NCBI GenBank assembly: GCA_900095165.1
Contig: LT606947.1
Coordinates: forward strand, 1,240,001-1,304,000
From: Polynucleobacter necessarius
GTDB taxonomy: Bacteria > Pseudomonadota > Gammaproteobacteria > Burkholderiales > Burkholderiaceae
Length of the DNA: 64,000 bases
Direction of reading: 5' to 3'
Shown here in pieces: positions 35,770 through 46,103 of the stretch. Each line of letters starts with the position of its first letter. The stretch's first letter is position 1. The translations under genes were made by a program, and so were the position numbers. A model generated the notes under the pieces. The model saw only the letters and a program-made list of their open reading frames with translations, was not told the origin of the DNA and ran no database searches.

Positions 35770-38195
35770 ATGCATCGATTCATATTGAAAAAAGTATTTT
35801 TCTCTGCTGTATCTACGGAGGTTTAGTGCATGCCGGACCTTTTAGTGCGGCAGAGCAATCATGGATCGATGTTCATCCTGTTGTGCGATTTAGTATTCAC
35901 GAAAAATATGCGCCCTATCTCACCGAATCCAATAAACATAAAAGCGCAGGGCCATTTAAAGCACTATTGTCCAAAATTGAAGAATGCACACGGCAGCAGT
36001 ATGTTCCGGTATGAAGAAAATCCGACTCAGAAGGTTTAAAGCAACTTGATAAAGGCCAGGTAGATTTCATCATTGATCCGCCAAGCATTGATGATTACGT
36101 CTTGCAATTTGGCTCTTTATCAGAAGCCATCTTCTGGGGATACGATGCCGTTGTCACCAAAAACTCAAGCAAGCTGGACTCACCCAATCTCAAAATTGCC
36201 TACTTCGATCGAGGCCTTGAGAATGCGCCTAACAGCACAGATGATGATCAAAACAAGCAAATACAGTCGCCCAAGAGCTTAATTCAATCGCTTATTAAAA
36301 GTGATATCGAGACACTCATCATGCCCATTCGCTTGGCACGTCGAGTGATAGACGAACATCAAAATTCAGATTTAAAAATTGATGGCCTATACAATCGAGA
36401 TCCCTTTGCGTATCGCTGGTTAATCTCCGATCAAGATGCTCCTTTGCATGGTGTATTGAGTCACTTTCTCGCTGACCTAGACCCCATTTCCTCGCGCCAA
36501 CTCTTTTTCTTAGGAAGTGAACCTCAGCCTAGATCACCCATGTTGCCTTGGCTGGGCGCCCTCCTATTCTTCCTTGTTGGTGGGGGGATGTTTTACCAAC
36601 TCCAAAGAAAGTATTTTCATCAAAAGCAAGTTGCTGTTGAATTGCTGCACTCTAAGGAGTTGGCTGAAAAAGCAAATGCAGCTAAATCTGCTTTTCTGGC
36701 AACCATGAGCCACGAAATTCGTACGCCAATGAACGCTATTCTCGAAGTGCAAGAACTTCTCCTAAGTAGCCCGCAGTTTCCCAAGAAAGACAAGTCACTA
36801 TTAAAGAACGCTCAAGCCTCGGCTGAATCTCTATTAGGCATGCTTAATCAAGTACTGGATATTTCCAAAATTGAGGCTGGCAAACTCACCCTTAATCTTG
36901 AGCCCTGCAATCCAAATCAATTGATCGCAGAAATTCATGCAGCTTTTTCAACGGTAGCCAAGAAACAGGGATTATTACTCCACACTTCAATAGATCCCAG
37001 AATCACCGAAGTTCTCATGATTGATTCCCTGCGCCTGCGCCAAGTACTTCAGAATTTACTTAGCAATGCAATTAAGTTTACCGCTGAAGGTGAGGTGTAC
37101 TTTTCCATCACCGTGCTGGCAGATGATCATGCAGGCCAACTACTCGAGTTTATGGTGATTGATACTGGGGCAGGAATGGGCAGCGAACAGATTAAATTGG
37201 CTCTGCAAGCCTTTGAGCAATTGCCTGTCTCTCAAGAGTCATGTCTATTAGACCAAGAGAGGGGCACGGGTCTTGGACTCACCATCACCAATCATCTGGT
37301 GAACTCCATGAATAGTCATCTCTATTTTGAGAGCGCTCCAGGCTTTGGAAGCAATATTCATTTTTCAGTAGCCTTTTCTAGAACCAGCATTGCCGCTCCA
37401 CAGGCTGCAGACTTTGATTTGCTTGGCTCCATATCCAAGAGTTTGGTTTCGAAAAGACCAGGGCGAAAAAATTGCGGCATTCATGCTTTAGTGGTTGAAG
37501 ACCATCCAGCAAGCCGACAAATACTGTCGCTGCAATTAGAAGCGCTTGGGATCAGCGCTTGTGTTTGTGAGAATGCCACTATTGCACTCGAGTTAATGAA
37601 AGACCAACATTTCGACCTCATGCTGACAGATCAATCCATGCCTGGAATGCAAGGTTCTGAATTAGCCAAACAAATTCGATCTCAAGGCAATCGTGACCTC
37701 ATCATCATTGGCGTCACTGTTGACATTTACGCCTTAGACTCTCGCCATCAGTTTTTATCCTCTGAGATGAACGGTGTACTCATCAAGCCACTCAGCTTGG
37801 GCGCCCTTGAGAATGAACTCTTGCGCTATTTTGAAACCAGCCAGGAACCCGCTGCCCCTAATGAGGCTTATTCATTTGATGCCTTTTCCACTCTCATTAA
37901 AAATGATCCCCGTCAAATCATTGTGATTTTGGAAGAGATTGAAAAGGTGCATCTAGAAGCTCTAAATCAACTTCACTTCAATCGTGGCCAAGCCACCATT
38001 AGTGAGGCCCAATTTCAAAGCTTAGTTCATAAGGTTAAAGGTGGAGCACAGCTGTTACAAGCCACTGAATTTATCCATGCCTGTGAATCGCTTGAAGTTG
38101 GTGGGCCACTTTCAGAGCGTATTGAGCGATTTATCACCCTTCTTGAAGAACAAAACCAAATTATTGAGTCCCACAAGAAAAGATACCGACAGTAA
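35770..38195 (+). pseudogene. BvgS-like hybrid sensor histidine kinase, disrupted
   Basis: When read through, this is an 808-residue unorthodox kinase: signal peptide, one periplasmic solute-binding-like domain, membrane segment near 36545-36595, HisKA (FLATMSHEIRTPMNAI, His codon at 36711), HATPase with N box (RQVLQNLLSNAIKFT), G1 (DTGAGMG) and G2 (GTGLGL), receiver (LMLTDQSMPGMQG) and HPt (LVHKVKGGAQLL). Two lesions lie in the sensor part. The ATG at 35770 frame is lost at an A6 tract (35788-35793), where A7 would restore the frame. An in-frame TGA lies at 36012-36014, probably a former Trp. One added A makes the length 2427 nt, a multiple of three. An internal start at 36102 could give a kinase without most of its sensor. 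Confidence 0.85.
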
Positions 38196-38252
38196 TTTAC
38201 GATGGCTAGGGTAGTTATAAGTCAGTGAGCACCAAGGTTTATCCTATGGGTA

Positions 38253-39735
38253 ATGCGCACCCAAAACTCTTTACCTACCACCGTTGTGCCGATGGCCGGC
38301 TTCTTTGTCTGCCTCCTCGTCTGCTTATTGGTTAGCCCACAGGCCTATTCTGCTGATCTAATTTCCCAAGAGACTGCTTTACAGTACATCCCTAAGACTG
38401 TCGCTGCTAGCCTGGAAAAAAAATCAGATTCTCAAAGAGGCTGTCAGCATTTCAGTAGTGGAAATTAACCCAGGTCGCCCAGGTAAAGTCACGGCAAAAA
38501 CTGAAGTGGATTGGCACTCTAAACAGCCAATGAACCCTGTTTCTACTATGAAGCTCATTACCACCCTTACCGGCTTGGATGTGTTGGGGCCTCAATATCG
38601 TTGGCGTACAAATGTCTACACTGATGGACTCATTCGCCAGGGAACTCTCAAGGGCAATCTCTATTTACAAGGCACTGGTGATCCAAAGCTAATCCCAGAA
38701 GAATTCGCCAAAATGATGAAGGCCCTCCAGAATCTCGGTATTCAGAAAATTGATGGCAACCTATTCTTCGATAGAAGTGCCTATGCTTCCAATGTCATGG
38801 AGCACAACACCATTGATGGGGAATCTCTGCGCGCCTATAACGTGCCACCGGATCCCCTGCTATACGCTTTTAGAACGCTTTCATTTCAACTGGGTAAATC
38901 GCGTACTGCAGACTTTATCAATATTGGCTATACACCACCACCATCTCAACTCAAAGTGGTCAACCAAATGCAATTGGTTGATCAGTCTTGCGATAACTGG
39001 AAAAGCAATATTCGCTTTAACCTCGATCCTGAAGGAGATGGAGCCACTACTAACCAACTCTTGACTGCGCAGTTCTCCGGTAGCTTTCCGAATGCCTGCA
39101 AGGGAGTGAACTATAACGTTGTTGCTTTGGATGCCAATATCTTTCTTACTCAAGGCTTCGCTGCAGCCTGGGAATTATCTGGTGGAACTTGGACTCAAGC
39201 GCCCACTGGAAATTCTGCCACCGTTCCTCTGGCAGCGCGATTGTTGTTGCAGTTTAAAGGCATCCCTTTAGCTGATGACGTACAAGACATTAATAAGTAT
39301 TCCAATAACGTTATGGCCAGACAACTCATGCTGACCTTAGCTTTAGAGAAGACGAGTAAACCTGCTACCACTGAAAATGGGGGGCTTGTAATTCAGAGCT
39401 GGTTAAAGGGATTAGAGCTTCAGTTCCCAGAACTTGTCATTGAAAATGGCTCTGGTCTATCGCGCAATGAAGCAATCTCTGCCGAGCATATGACGCAATT
39501 GTTAGTTGCAGTTCGTAACTTATCTGTAGCAGATATTTTTTATAACAGTCTGCCGATAGCAGGCACAGATGGCACGATGCGTAATCGCCTCATGGCGCAT
39601 TTACGGAAATTTTTGCATTTAAAGAAAAAGCCTGAAGCCCGAATCAAGACGGGATCACTTGCCGATGTTAGAGCAATCTCTGGCTACGTGATGAGCAAGT
39701 CCGGAAAGATGTATGCGGGTCACCTCATTCATTAA
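38253..39735 (+). pseudogene. dacB: D-alanyl-D-alanine carboxypeptidase/endopeptidase (PBP4), frameshifted
   Basis: A low-mass class C penicillin-binding protein that trims peptidoglycan side chains. The signal peptide (GFFVCLLVCLLVSPQAYSA) is in one frame. The catalytic part is in the next: STMK (in NPVSTMKL), SNN (YSNNVMARQ) and KTG (RIKTGSLADV). The switch falls at an A8 tract (38416-38423); with seven A residues the reading is LEKNQILKEAVSISVVEINPG and the gene is 493 codons, a normal length. As written, only a 71-residue product is made from the first ATG. It may be a real lesion, sequencing error, or a tract rescued by slippage. Confidence 0.85.
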
Positions 39736-39771
39736 CCACCCCAACGCATGGAGAGGTTTAGAGGCGCATGA

Positions 39772-40866
39772 TCAACTGTTGGCGTGGTTACTTGACGATG
39801 GGCCGGAGCCAAAACAAGCGCGCTGAAGTCGGTCTCTCACGCCATCCCACTCCTCGCCTGCTGGCGGCTCCGGAAATAAAATCAAATCCCAGCCCTGTTG
39901 ATCCAAGTCTCGTAAAGAACGATACAGGCGGCCTGCAAATGTAGCGCTATCGCTAGGCACAATCACTTCCTCAAAATACACCGATGGATGCCCATCCTCA
40001 CCTAAGGAAGAATCCGAATCCCATACTGCAACCGCTACCCGTGACTTGATGTCGGGGAACTCACTGAGTGCATCTAAAACTCTGCCTGGCGCATACATTC
40101 TTAGCGGGGTTGTTGGGGCGTAATGGGCACGCAGGTTACCTGAGACTCTTGGTAAGCAATCATCTTGCTTATTTAAGTTGAGTTCACCAGGTAAATAGAC
40201 TTTGATACCCGTCTTAGCAAGAATTTCTCTTGAAGTAATGAGGCCTGGGCGCAATAAGACTGGATGATCACCAGAAGATAAATCAATAATGGTCGATTCA
40301 ATGCCGACTTCGCAATCACCGCCATCCAAGATCATAAGATCGAACATGTCTTCAAATTCGCTACGGACATCTGCGGCACTCGTAGGGGATACCTTTCCGA
40401 ATCGATTGGCAGAAGGAGCGACCACTCCCCCTTTAAATTTACGGAGTAATTCTTGGGCAATCGGATGAGCAGGCGCCCGAATTGCCACCGTGTCCTGGCC
40501 ACCAGTCAGTTCATTTAAAACGCTTTTATCTTTTTTAAAGACCAAGGTCAGTGGACCCGGCCAAAAAGCATTGATGAGCTTTAATGCACCTTCCAATAAA
40601 TCTCTTACCCAGGGCGCCACAACCGGAACCCAATCAACTTGCGCCTGATCAAACTTGTCATGGGCTGCTAAGTGAACAATTAACGGGTGATTGGATGGCC
40701 TGCCCTTAGCAGTAAAAATTTGTTTGATTGCATCAGGGTTTTTTGCATCTGCACCCAATCCGTAAACCGTTTCAGTTGGAAAGGCGACTAAGCCACCATC
40801 TCGCAAATTTTGCACTGCTTCATTAATTACTGCAGATGAATGCAGTGCGCTACTATCGCTGGACAT
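39772..40866 (-). CDS. L-threonylcarbamoyladenylate synthase, Sua5 type
   Basis: A 364 aa enzyme making threonylcarbamoyl-AMP for the t6A modification of ANN-decoding tRNAs. The YrdC fold is visible at the N-terminus (LVAFPTETVYGLGADA, KGRPSNHPLIVHL, SANRFGKVSPTSA). A C-terminal Sua5 domain of about 130 residues follows, reached by the linker LRPGLITSREI...RVSGNLRAHYAP. The length separates it from the short TsaC form. It lies 2 bp after purK on the same strand and ends the long minus-strand cluster. Confidence 0.93.
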   Translation of the reverse strand: MSSDSSALHSSAVINEAVQNLRDGGLVAFPTETVYGLGADAKNPDAIKQIFTAKGRPSNHPLIVHLAAHDKFDQAQVDWVPVVAPWVRDLLEGALKLINAFWPGPLTLVFKKDKSVLNELTGGQDTVAIRAPAHPIAQELLRKFKGGVVAPSANRFGKVSPTSAADVRSEFEDMFDLMILDGGDCEVGIESTIIDLSSGDHPVLLRPGLITSREILAKTGIKVYLPGELNLNKQDDCLPRVSGNLRAHYAPTTPLRMYAPGRVLDALSEFPDIKSRVAVAVWDSDSSLGEDGHPSVYFEEVIVPSDSATFAGRLYRSLRDLDQQGWDLILFPEPPAGEEWDGVRDRLQRACFGSGPSSSNHANS

Positions 40867-40868
40867 TT

Positions 40869-42053
40869 CTAGGGCTCGATCCCTAATTCAACAGCGACGG
40901 CTGCACAATTTTGGCGCGCTTGATTGAGTGACTCACCCAAGCAATTAATGTGGCCCATCTTGCGACCTATGCGTGGATCAGATTTACCATACAAATGTAA
41001 CTTAGCATCTGGATGAGAGAGCACCATATCCCAGGCAGGCTCTCTTGCCTTATCTTCGCTACCTTCGTACCAAAGATCTCCCAAGAGGTTGAGCATGGAG
41101 ACAGGTGCTAGCAAGCGAGTATCACCTAAGGGTAAGCGAGCCATGCTTCTAACTTGCTGCTCAAACTGGCCACTGACGCAGGCATCCATGGTGTAGTGAC
41201 CCGAGTTATGTGGACGTGGCGCAATTTCATTTGCAACAATGTCGCCACTCTTCAGCACAAAGAACTCAACACATAAAACACCCACGTAATCAATCTTACG
41301 AATGAGCGCTTTAGCAGCTTCAATAATTTTTTTCTCTTGAGCCGGCTTAAGTGATGGCGCTGGCACAGTAGAGGTATGCAAGATACCGTCGCGATGGATG
41401 TTTTGAGAAACTGGGTACGCCACTACCGCATTGTCATATCCCCGCACAACCAATGCGGACACTTCAAAATCTAAATTCATGCGCTTTTCAAGCACACAGG
41501 GCACTTTACCCAATTCAGCCCAAGCAGCAATTAGGTTGACAGAGTCATAAACAGTAATCTGCCCTTTGCCGTCATAACCCATGCGGGCTGTTTTCAGAAT
41601 GCCAGGAAATAGATCTCCAGGCACATGCTCAATATCTGCATCATGCTCAATCACACAGTAAGGCGCAGGGCCAATATTAGTTTCTGCTTTCCAGGTAGCT
41701 AAGAACTTTTTCTCAGCAACGCGGTTTTGAGCCAAAGAAACGCAACTGCTACGAGGCGCTACAAATACGCCTAAAGACTCGAGCTCATCTAAGGCTTGAG
41801 CAGGAACATTTTCAAATTCGGTACTTACGGATTTGCATAATGTCGCCATCTCTTTTAATGCATCAGAGTTGGTGTAATCAGCTTGAATAAATTTTTCCGC
41901 AATGGAGCCGGCGGGACTGTCTGATCCAGGATCTAGAACGCAGACCTTGTAGCCCATCGCTTGAGCAGCCTGTGTAAACATCCGCCCCAATTGACCGCCA
42001 CCCAAAATTCCTAAATACGAGCCCGGCAAAATGGGCTCCAAACGATCTGCCAT
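40869..42053 (-). CDS. purK: 5-(carboxyamino)imidazole ribonucleotide synthase
   Basis: A 394 aa ATP-grasp enzyme that carboxylates AIR with bicarbonate, feeding PurE. LGILGGGQLGRMFTQAA, KTARMGYDGKGQ and EIAPRPHNSGHYTMDAC are visible. The frame is open to 42107, but the ATG at 42053 (MADRLEPILPGSYLG) lies 4 bp after the purE stop and gives the usual N-terminus, so the longer form overlapping purE was rejected. It appears intact. Confidence 0.95.
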   Translation of the reverse strand: MADRLEPILPGSYLGILGGGQLGRMFTQAAQAMGYKVCVLDPGSDSPAGSIAEKFIQADYTNSDALKEMATLCKSVSTEFENVPAQALDELESLGVFVAPRSSCVSLAQNRVAEKKFLATWKAETNIGPAPYCVIEHDADIEHVPGDLFPGILKTARMGYDGKGQITVYDSVNLIAAWAELGKVPCVLEKRMNLDFEVSALVVRGYDNAVVAYPVSQNIHRDGILHTSTVPAPSLKPAQEKKIIEAAKALIRKIDYVGVLCVEFFVLKSGDIVANEIAPRPHNSGHYTMDACVSGQFEQQVRSMARLPLGDTRLLAPVSMLNLLGDLWYEGSEDKAREPAWDMVLSHPDAKLHLYGKSDPRIGRKMGHINCLGESLNQARQNCAAVAVELGIEP

Positions 42054-42057
42054 CTTC

Positions 42058-42552
42058 TTAATATCCCGGCAAATTCGTGGCACGCGCAGTATCGGACTGC
42101 TTCGCACGGAACTCTTCCAACTGTTTTGCTAAGGCAGGATCATTGACTGCCAAATTGGCAATCACATGCAAAGCCGCATTTGCAGCACCCGCTTCACCAA
42201 TAGCAAATGTTGCCACTGGGATGCCCTTGGGCATTTGCACGATGGAATACAGCGAATCTTCACCGCGTAAATATTTGCTAGCAACCGGAACGCCATAAAT
42301 AGGCACTATTGTTTTCGATGCCAGCATACCTGGTAAATGGGCAGCGCCACCTGCACCAGCAATAATTGCCTTGAGGCCATTTTTAGAAGCATTTTCTGCA
42401 TACGCAAACATATCGTCCGGCATACGATGAGCGGAAACCACTTTAGCCTCGTGTGCAATGCCAAATTGGTCCAGCATTTGAGCGGCGTGCTGCATGGTGT
42501 CCCAATCCGAATTGGATCCCATCACTATTCCGACTACTGGCTTTTTGCTCAT
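42058..42552 (-). CDS. purE: N5-carboxyaminoimidazole ribonucleotide mutase
   Basis: A 164 aa class I PurE that converts N5-CAIR to CAIR. The VGIVMGSNSDWDTM loop, VVSAHRMPDDM with the catalytic His, and GAGGAAHLPGM are typical. The ATG at 42552 (MSKKPVVG) has AAAGG well placed before it; the frame extends 12 bp further upstream without support. It is 4 bp before purK, giving the usual purEK pair. Confidence 0.96.
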   Translation of the reverse strand: MSKKPVVGIVMGSNSDWDTMQHAAQMLDQFGIAHEAKVVSAHRMPDDMFAYAENASKNGLKAIIAGAGGAAHLPGMLASKTIVPIYGVPVASKYLRGEDSLYSIVQMPKGIPVATFAIGEAGAANAALHVIANLAVNDPALAKQLEEFRAKQSDTARATNLPGY

Positions 42553-42633
42553 TAACCTTTCCAAATGCCCTAATCTACATCGTTAATCTATCTAAGACCT
42601 TATTATCCCAGCCTTTTTAGGGCCTCAAGGAAA

Positions 42634-43530
42634 TTAGGCCTTAGTTAAGCGAGCAAGGGCTTCGCGGTACTTTTCCGCTGTTTTATCAATGACATCCACC
42701 GGCAAAGCGGGTGCTGGGGCTGTTTTAGGCCAAAGCTTGCCATCAACCATGGCCGTTTCAAGCCAGTCCCGAACAAATTGCTTGTCATAGGAAGGGGGGT
42801 TCGCGCCCACATAGTAGGTTTCAGCAGGCCAAAAGCGAGAAGAGTCAGCAGTGAGGATTTCATCCATCAATACCAGCTGCCCAGCATCATCCAAACCAAA
42901 CTCAAACTTAGTATCGGCAATGATGATCCCGCGAGTCGCGGCATATTCAGAAGCCTCTTTGTACAAACGAATGCTGACTTCACGAATCTGATTGGCCAAC
43001 TTCTCGCCGATCATCTCGATTACCTTGTCAAAGGAGATGTTTTCATCATGCTCACCTACTTCTGCCTTAGCGGCAGGAGTAAAAATAGGCTCAGGCAACT
43101 TCTGCGCATTTTCCAAGCCTTCTGGCAACGCAATCCCGCAGACTTTTCCAGTCTCTTTGTAATCTTTCCATCCGCTACCAGCTAAGTAACCACGTACTAC
43201 CGCTTCAACCAAGATGGGCTTGAGTCTTTTGGCCACTACAGCACGACCTTTAACCTGGTCTACTTCATCGGCAGGCACAACACTTTCAGGATCAATGCCT
43301 GTCAAATGATTCGGAATTACCTTGGCTAACTTTTCAAACCAAAAATTGGCCATTTGATTGAGTACGATTCCTTTCTCAGGAATCGGCTGGCCCATGACTA
43401 CGTCAAAGGCAGAAAGGCGATCGGTGGTGATCATCAGTAGTTTGTCATCACCTAGCGCGTATACATCACGCACTTTTCCTTTGGAGAGCAAAGGCAGGGA
43501 CTTAATAGAAGTGGCGTACAAAACGGACAT
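42634..43530 (-). CDS. purC: SAICAR synthase
   Basis: A 298 aa enzyme joining aspartate to CAIR, the step after Pur[27 protein letters not shown] (seen as its GKVRDVY and TTDRLSAFD blocks), [15 protein letters not shown] and [16 protein letters not shown] are typical of the bacterial/plant long form. It lies 7 bp after fba and 81 bp before purE, so the order of genes follows the order of reactions. Confidence 0.96.
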   Translation of the reverse strand: MSVLYATSIKSLPLLSKGKVRDVYALGDDKLLMITTDRLSAFDVVMGQPIPEKGIVLNQMANFWFEKLAKVIPNHLTGIDPESVVPADEVDQVKGRAVVAKRLKPILVEAVVRGYLAGSGWKDYKETGKVCGIALPEGLENAQKLPEPIFTPAAKAEVGEHDENISFDKVIEMIGEKLANQIREVSIRLYKEASEYAATRGIIIADTKFEFGLDDAGQLVLMDEILTADSSRFWPAETYYVGANPPSYDKQFVRDWLETAMVDGKLWPKTAPAPALPVDVIDKTAEKYREALARLTKA

Positions 43531-43537
43531 ATTTATC

Positions 43538-44602
43538 TCACTTCACAATCTGGGCTAATTTGCCGCTCTTGTACAGCTCTGCCATTTTTTCCAAGGGAAT
43601 TGGCTTGATTTTGGATGCTTGGCCCGAACTACCAAAAGCGTTGAAGCGTGCAATGCAAACTTTCTTAGCTGCTTCACGCGCAGGCTTGAGGTAATCACGT
43701 GGATCAAACTTACTTGGATTTTCAAACAAGTAGCGACGGATCGCGCCAGTCATCGCCAAACGAATATCGGTATCAATATTGATCTTACGAACACCGTTCT
43801 TAATGCCCTCTTGAATTTCTTCAACAGGTACGCCGTAGGTTTCTTTCATATCGCCACCGAATTCACGAATCTCAGCAAGCAATTCTTGGGGAACGCTAGA
43901 AGAACCATGCATGACTAAATGCGTATTTGGGATGCGTGTGTGAATTTCTTTAATACGCTCGATTGCCAAGATATCGCCTGTCGGCTTCTTAGTAAATTTA
44001 TAGGCGCCATGACTAGTGCCAATAGCGATTGCCAAAGCATCACACTGAGTGGCTTTTACAAAGTCAGCAGCTTGCTCAACGTCAGTCAATAATTGTTTAC
44101 GCGTCATCTTGCCATCAGCACCATGACCATCTTCTTTGTCGCCCTGCATTGTCTCCAATGATCCCAGAACGCCCAACTCCGCCTCAACAGTAACTCCAAT
44201 AGAGCGGGAGAACTTCACCACTTCTCTGGATACATCAACGTTATATTCATAACTGGCAACAGTCTTACCATCAGCCTGCAAGGAACCATCCATCATCACA
44301 CTAGTAAAGCCACTCTTAATCGCAGCCATACAAACTGCTGGGCTTTGACCATGGTCTTGATGCATCACAACTGGAATATGTGGGTAAGCCTCAACTGCAG
44401 CTGAAATCAAATGACGCAAGAATGATTCACCGGCGTATTTACGGGCACCAGCAGAAGCTTGCATGATCACTGGAGAATCTGCTTCATGAGCCGCTTCCAT
44501 AATTGCCGTAACTTGCTCTAAATTGTTAACGTTAAATGCTGGCAAGCCATAGCCATTTTCAGCAGCGTGATCCAAGAGTTGTCGTAAAGAAACTAAAGCC
44601 AT
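43538..44602 (-). CDS. fba: Fructose-bisphosphate aldolase, class II
   Basis: A 354 aa zinc-dependent aldolase. [27 protein letters not shown] (start block), the zinc-binding [11 protein letters not shown], and the later His sites SHGAYKF and [12 protein letters not shown] are visible. The Calvin-type long class II wording ([18 protein letters not shown]) is usual in Betaproteobacteria. It lies 62 bp after pyk and 7 bp before purC. Confidence 0.95.
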   Translation of the reverse strand: MALVSLRQLLDHAAENGYGLPAFNVNNLEQVTAIMEAAHEADSPVIMQASAGARKYAGESFLRHLISAAVEAYPHIPVVMHQDHGQSPAVCMAAIKSGFTSVMMDGSLQADGKTVASYEYNVDVSREVVKFSRSIGVTVEAELGVLGSLETMQGDKEDGHGADGKMTRKQLLTDVEQAADFVKATQCDALAIAIGTSHGAYKFTKKPTGDILAIERIKEIHTRIPNTHLVMHGSSSVPQELLAEIREFGGDMKETYGVPVEEIQEGIKNGVRKINIDTDIRLAMTGAIRRYLFENPSKFDPRDYLKPAREAAKKVCIARFNAFGSSGQASKIKPIPLEKMAELYKSGKLAQIVK

Positions 44603-44664
44603 GTTGATCTCTTAATTAAAAATGTTAGCAATAAATAATTTGAATAAATTTCTTAAACAGTGAA

Positions 44665-46101
44665 TTACTTCACCTGAATAATTTTGAGTGAATTCGTGCC
44701 GCCAGGCTCACCCATCGGCTCGCCAGAAGTTAGAACCACTACATCATCCTTTTTCACTGCCCCTAACTTCTTCAGGCAATCCTCTACCTCTTGCAAAGCA
44801 GTATCACGTTGCTTGGTATAATCCAGGCCAATGGGAAATACATTGCGATAAGTACTCAAAGCGCGCTGAGTTGCAATCTTTGAAGTTAAAGCAAAGATAG
44901 GTAGATGAATATTGTGACGGCTCATCCATACCGCAGTAGACCCTGACTCAGTCAAAGCAGCAATCGCATTAGCATTGAGGTGGTGAGCCGTAAAAAGCGC
45001 GCCCAAAGCAATCGTTTGATCAATGCGTGAGAAGGTTTGATCTAAGAAATCCGTATCGAGTTTTACGCGATCTGATTTTTCTGCTTCAACACAAATCTCA
45101 GACATCGCCTTGATCGTTTGTACTGGGTACATGCCGGCTGCAGATTCTGCAGAAAGCATCACTGCATCGGTATCATCCAATACCGCATTAGCCACGTCAC
45201 TCACTTCAGCACGTGTAGGCACTGGGGCATTAATCATGGACTCCATCATTTGCGTGGCGGTGATCGTAAATTTGTCAGCCTCAAGCGCCAGCTTAATCAT
45301 GCGCTTTTGTAAGGCGGGGACAGCAGCGTTACCAACCTCAATCGCCAAGTCGCCACGCGCAACCATAATGCCGTCACTCTCTGCAATGATGCTATTAAGC
45401 GCATCAGGCTCAATCGCCTCGGCACGTTCAACCTTTGCAATCGTGCGCACTTTGCCAACGCCATGCTTTGTACTAGCGGCATCTGCCAACTTGCGGGCAT
45501 AAGCCATATCGGCACCGTCTTTTGGAAAGCTAATCGCCAGAAAATCTACACCCATTGCGATCGCTGCATCCAAATCAGAAATGTCTTTTTCTGTCAGGGC
45601 AGGAGCAGTTAAACCTCCACCAGCACGGTTGATGCCCTTGTTATTTGAGAGCGGACCACCTTGCTCTACCAAGGTATAGATTTCCCCGCCCCTTACATTC
45701 TCTACGCGCAATACAACTAAACCGTCATTCAATAAGAGACGATCGCCAGGCTTAACGTCTTGTGGCAGTTCTTTGTAATCCAATCCCACACGCTCTTGGT
45801 TACCAAGCTCACAAGCAACATCCAGAATAAATTTTGCGCCATCTTTTAAAAGAATTTTGCTATCAACAAACTTACCCACGCGAATTTTTGGACCCTGGAG
45901 ATCGGCCATGATGCCAACCTCTTTGCCAACATCAGCAGAAATACTGCGCACCAAATCATGACGCGCTTTGTGGTCAGCAACAGTGCCATGAGAAAAATTC
46001 ATTCTCACAACATCCACGCCTGCACGAATCATCTCGCGCAAAACTTCAGGCTTTTCTGATGCAGGCCCTAATGTGGCAATGATCTTTGTTGCTCTCAACA
46101 T
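44665..46101 (-). CDS. pyk: Pyruvate kinase
   Basis: A 478 aa glycolytic enzyme. TKIIATLGPASEKPEVLREM, VVRMNFSHGT, the active-site lysine block VRTIAKVERAEAI and MVARGDLAIEVG, and TATQMMESMINAPVPTRAE (in part) are present. It starts 2 bp after the pgk stop, so pgk and pyk are co-translated from one message. It appears intact. Confidence 0.96.
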   Translation of the reverse strand: MLRATKIIATLGPASEKPEVLREMIRAGVDVVRMNFSHGTVADHKARHDLVRSISADVGKEVGIMADLQGPKIRVGKFVDSKILLKDGAKFILDVACELGNQERVGLDYKELPQDVKPGDRLLLNDGLVVLRVENVRGGEIYTLVEQGGPLSNNKGINRAGGGLTAPALTEKDISDLDAAIAMGVDFLAISFPKDGADMAYARKLADAASTKHGVGKVRTIAKVERAEAIEPDALNSIIAESDGIMVARGDLAIEVGNAAVPALQKRMIKLALEADKFTITATQMMESMINAPVPTRAEVSDVANAVLDDTDAVMLSAESAAGMYPVQTIKAMSEICVEAEKSDRVKLDTDFLDQTFSRIDQTIALGALFTAHHLNANAIAALTESGSTAVWMSRHNIHLPIFALTSKIATQRALSTYRNVFPIGLDYTKQRDTALQEVEDCLKKLGAVKKDDVVVLTSGEPMGEPGGTNSLKIIQVK

Positions 46102-46103
46102 AT

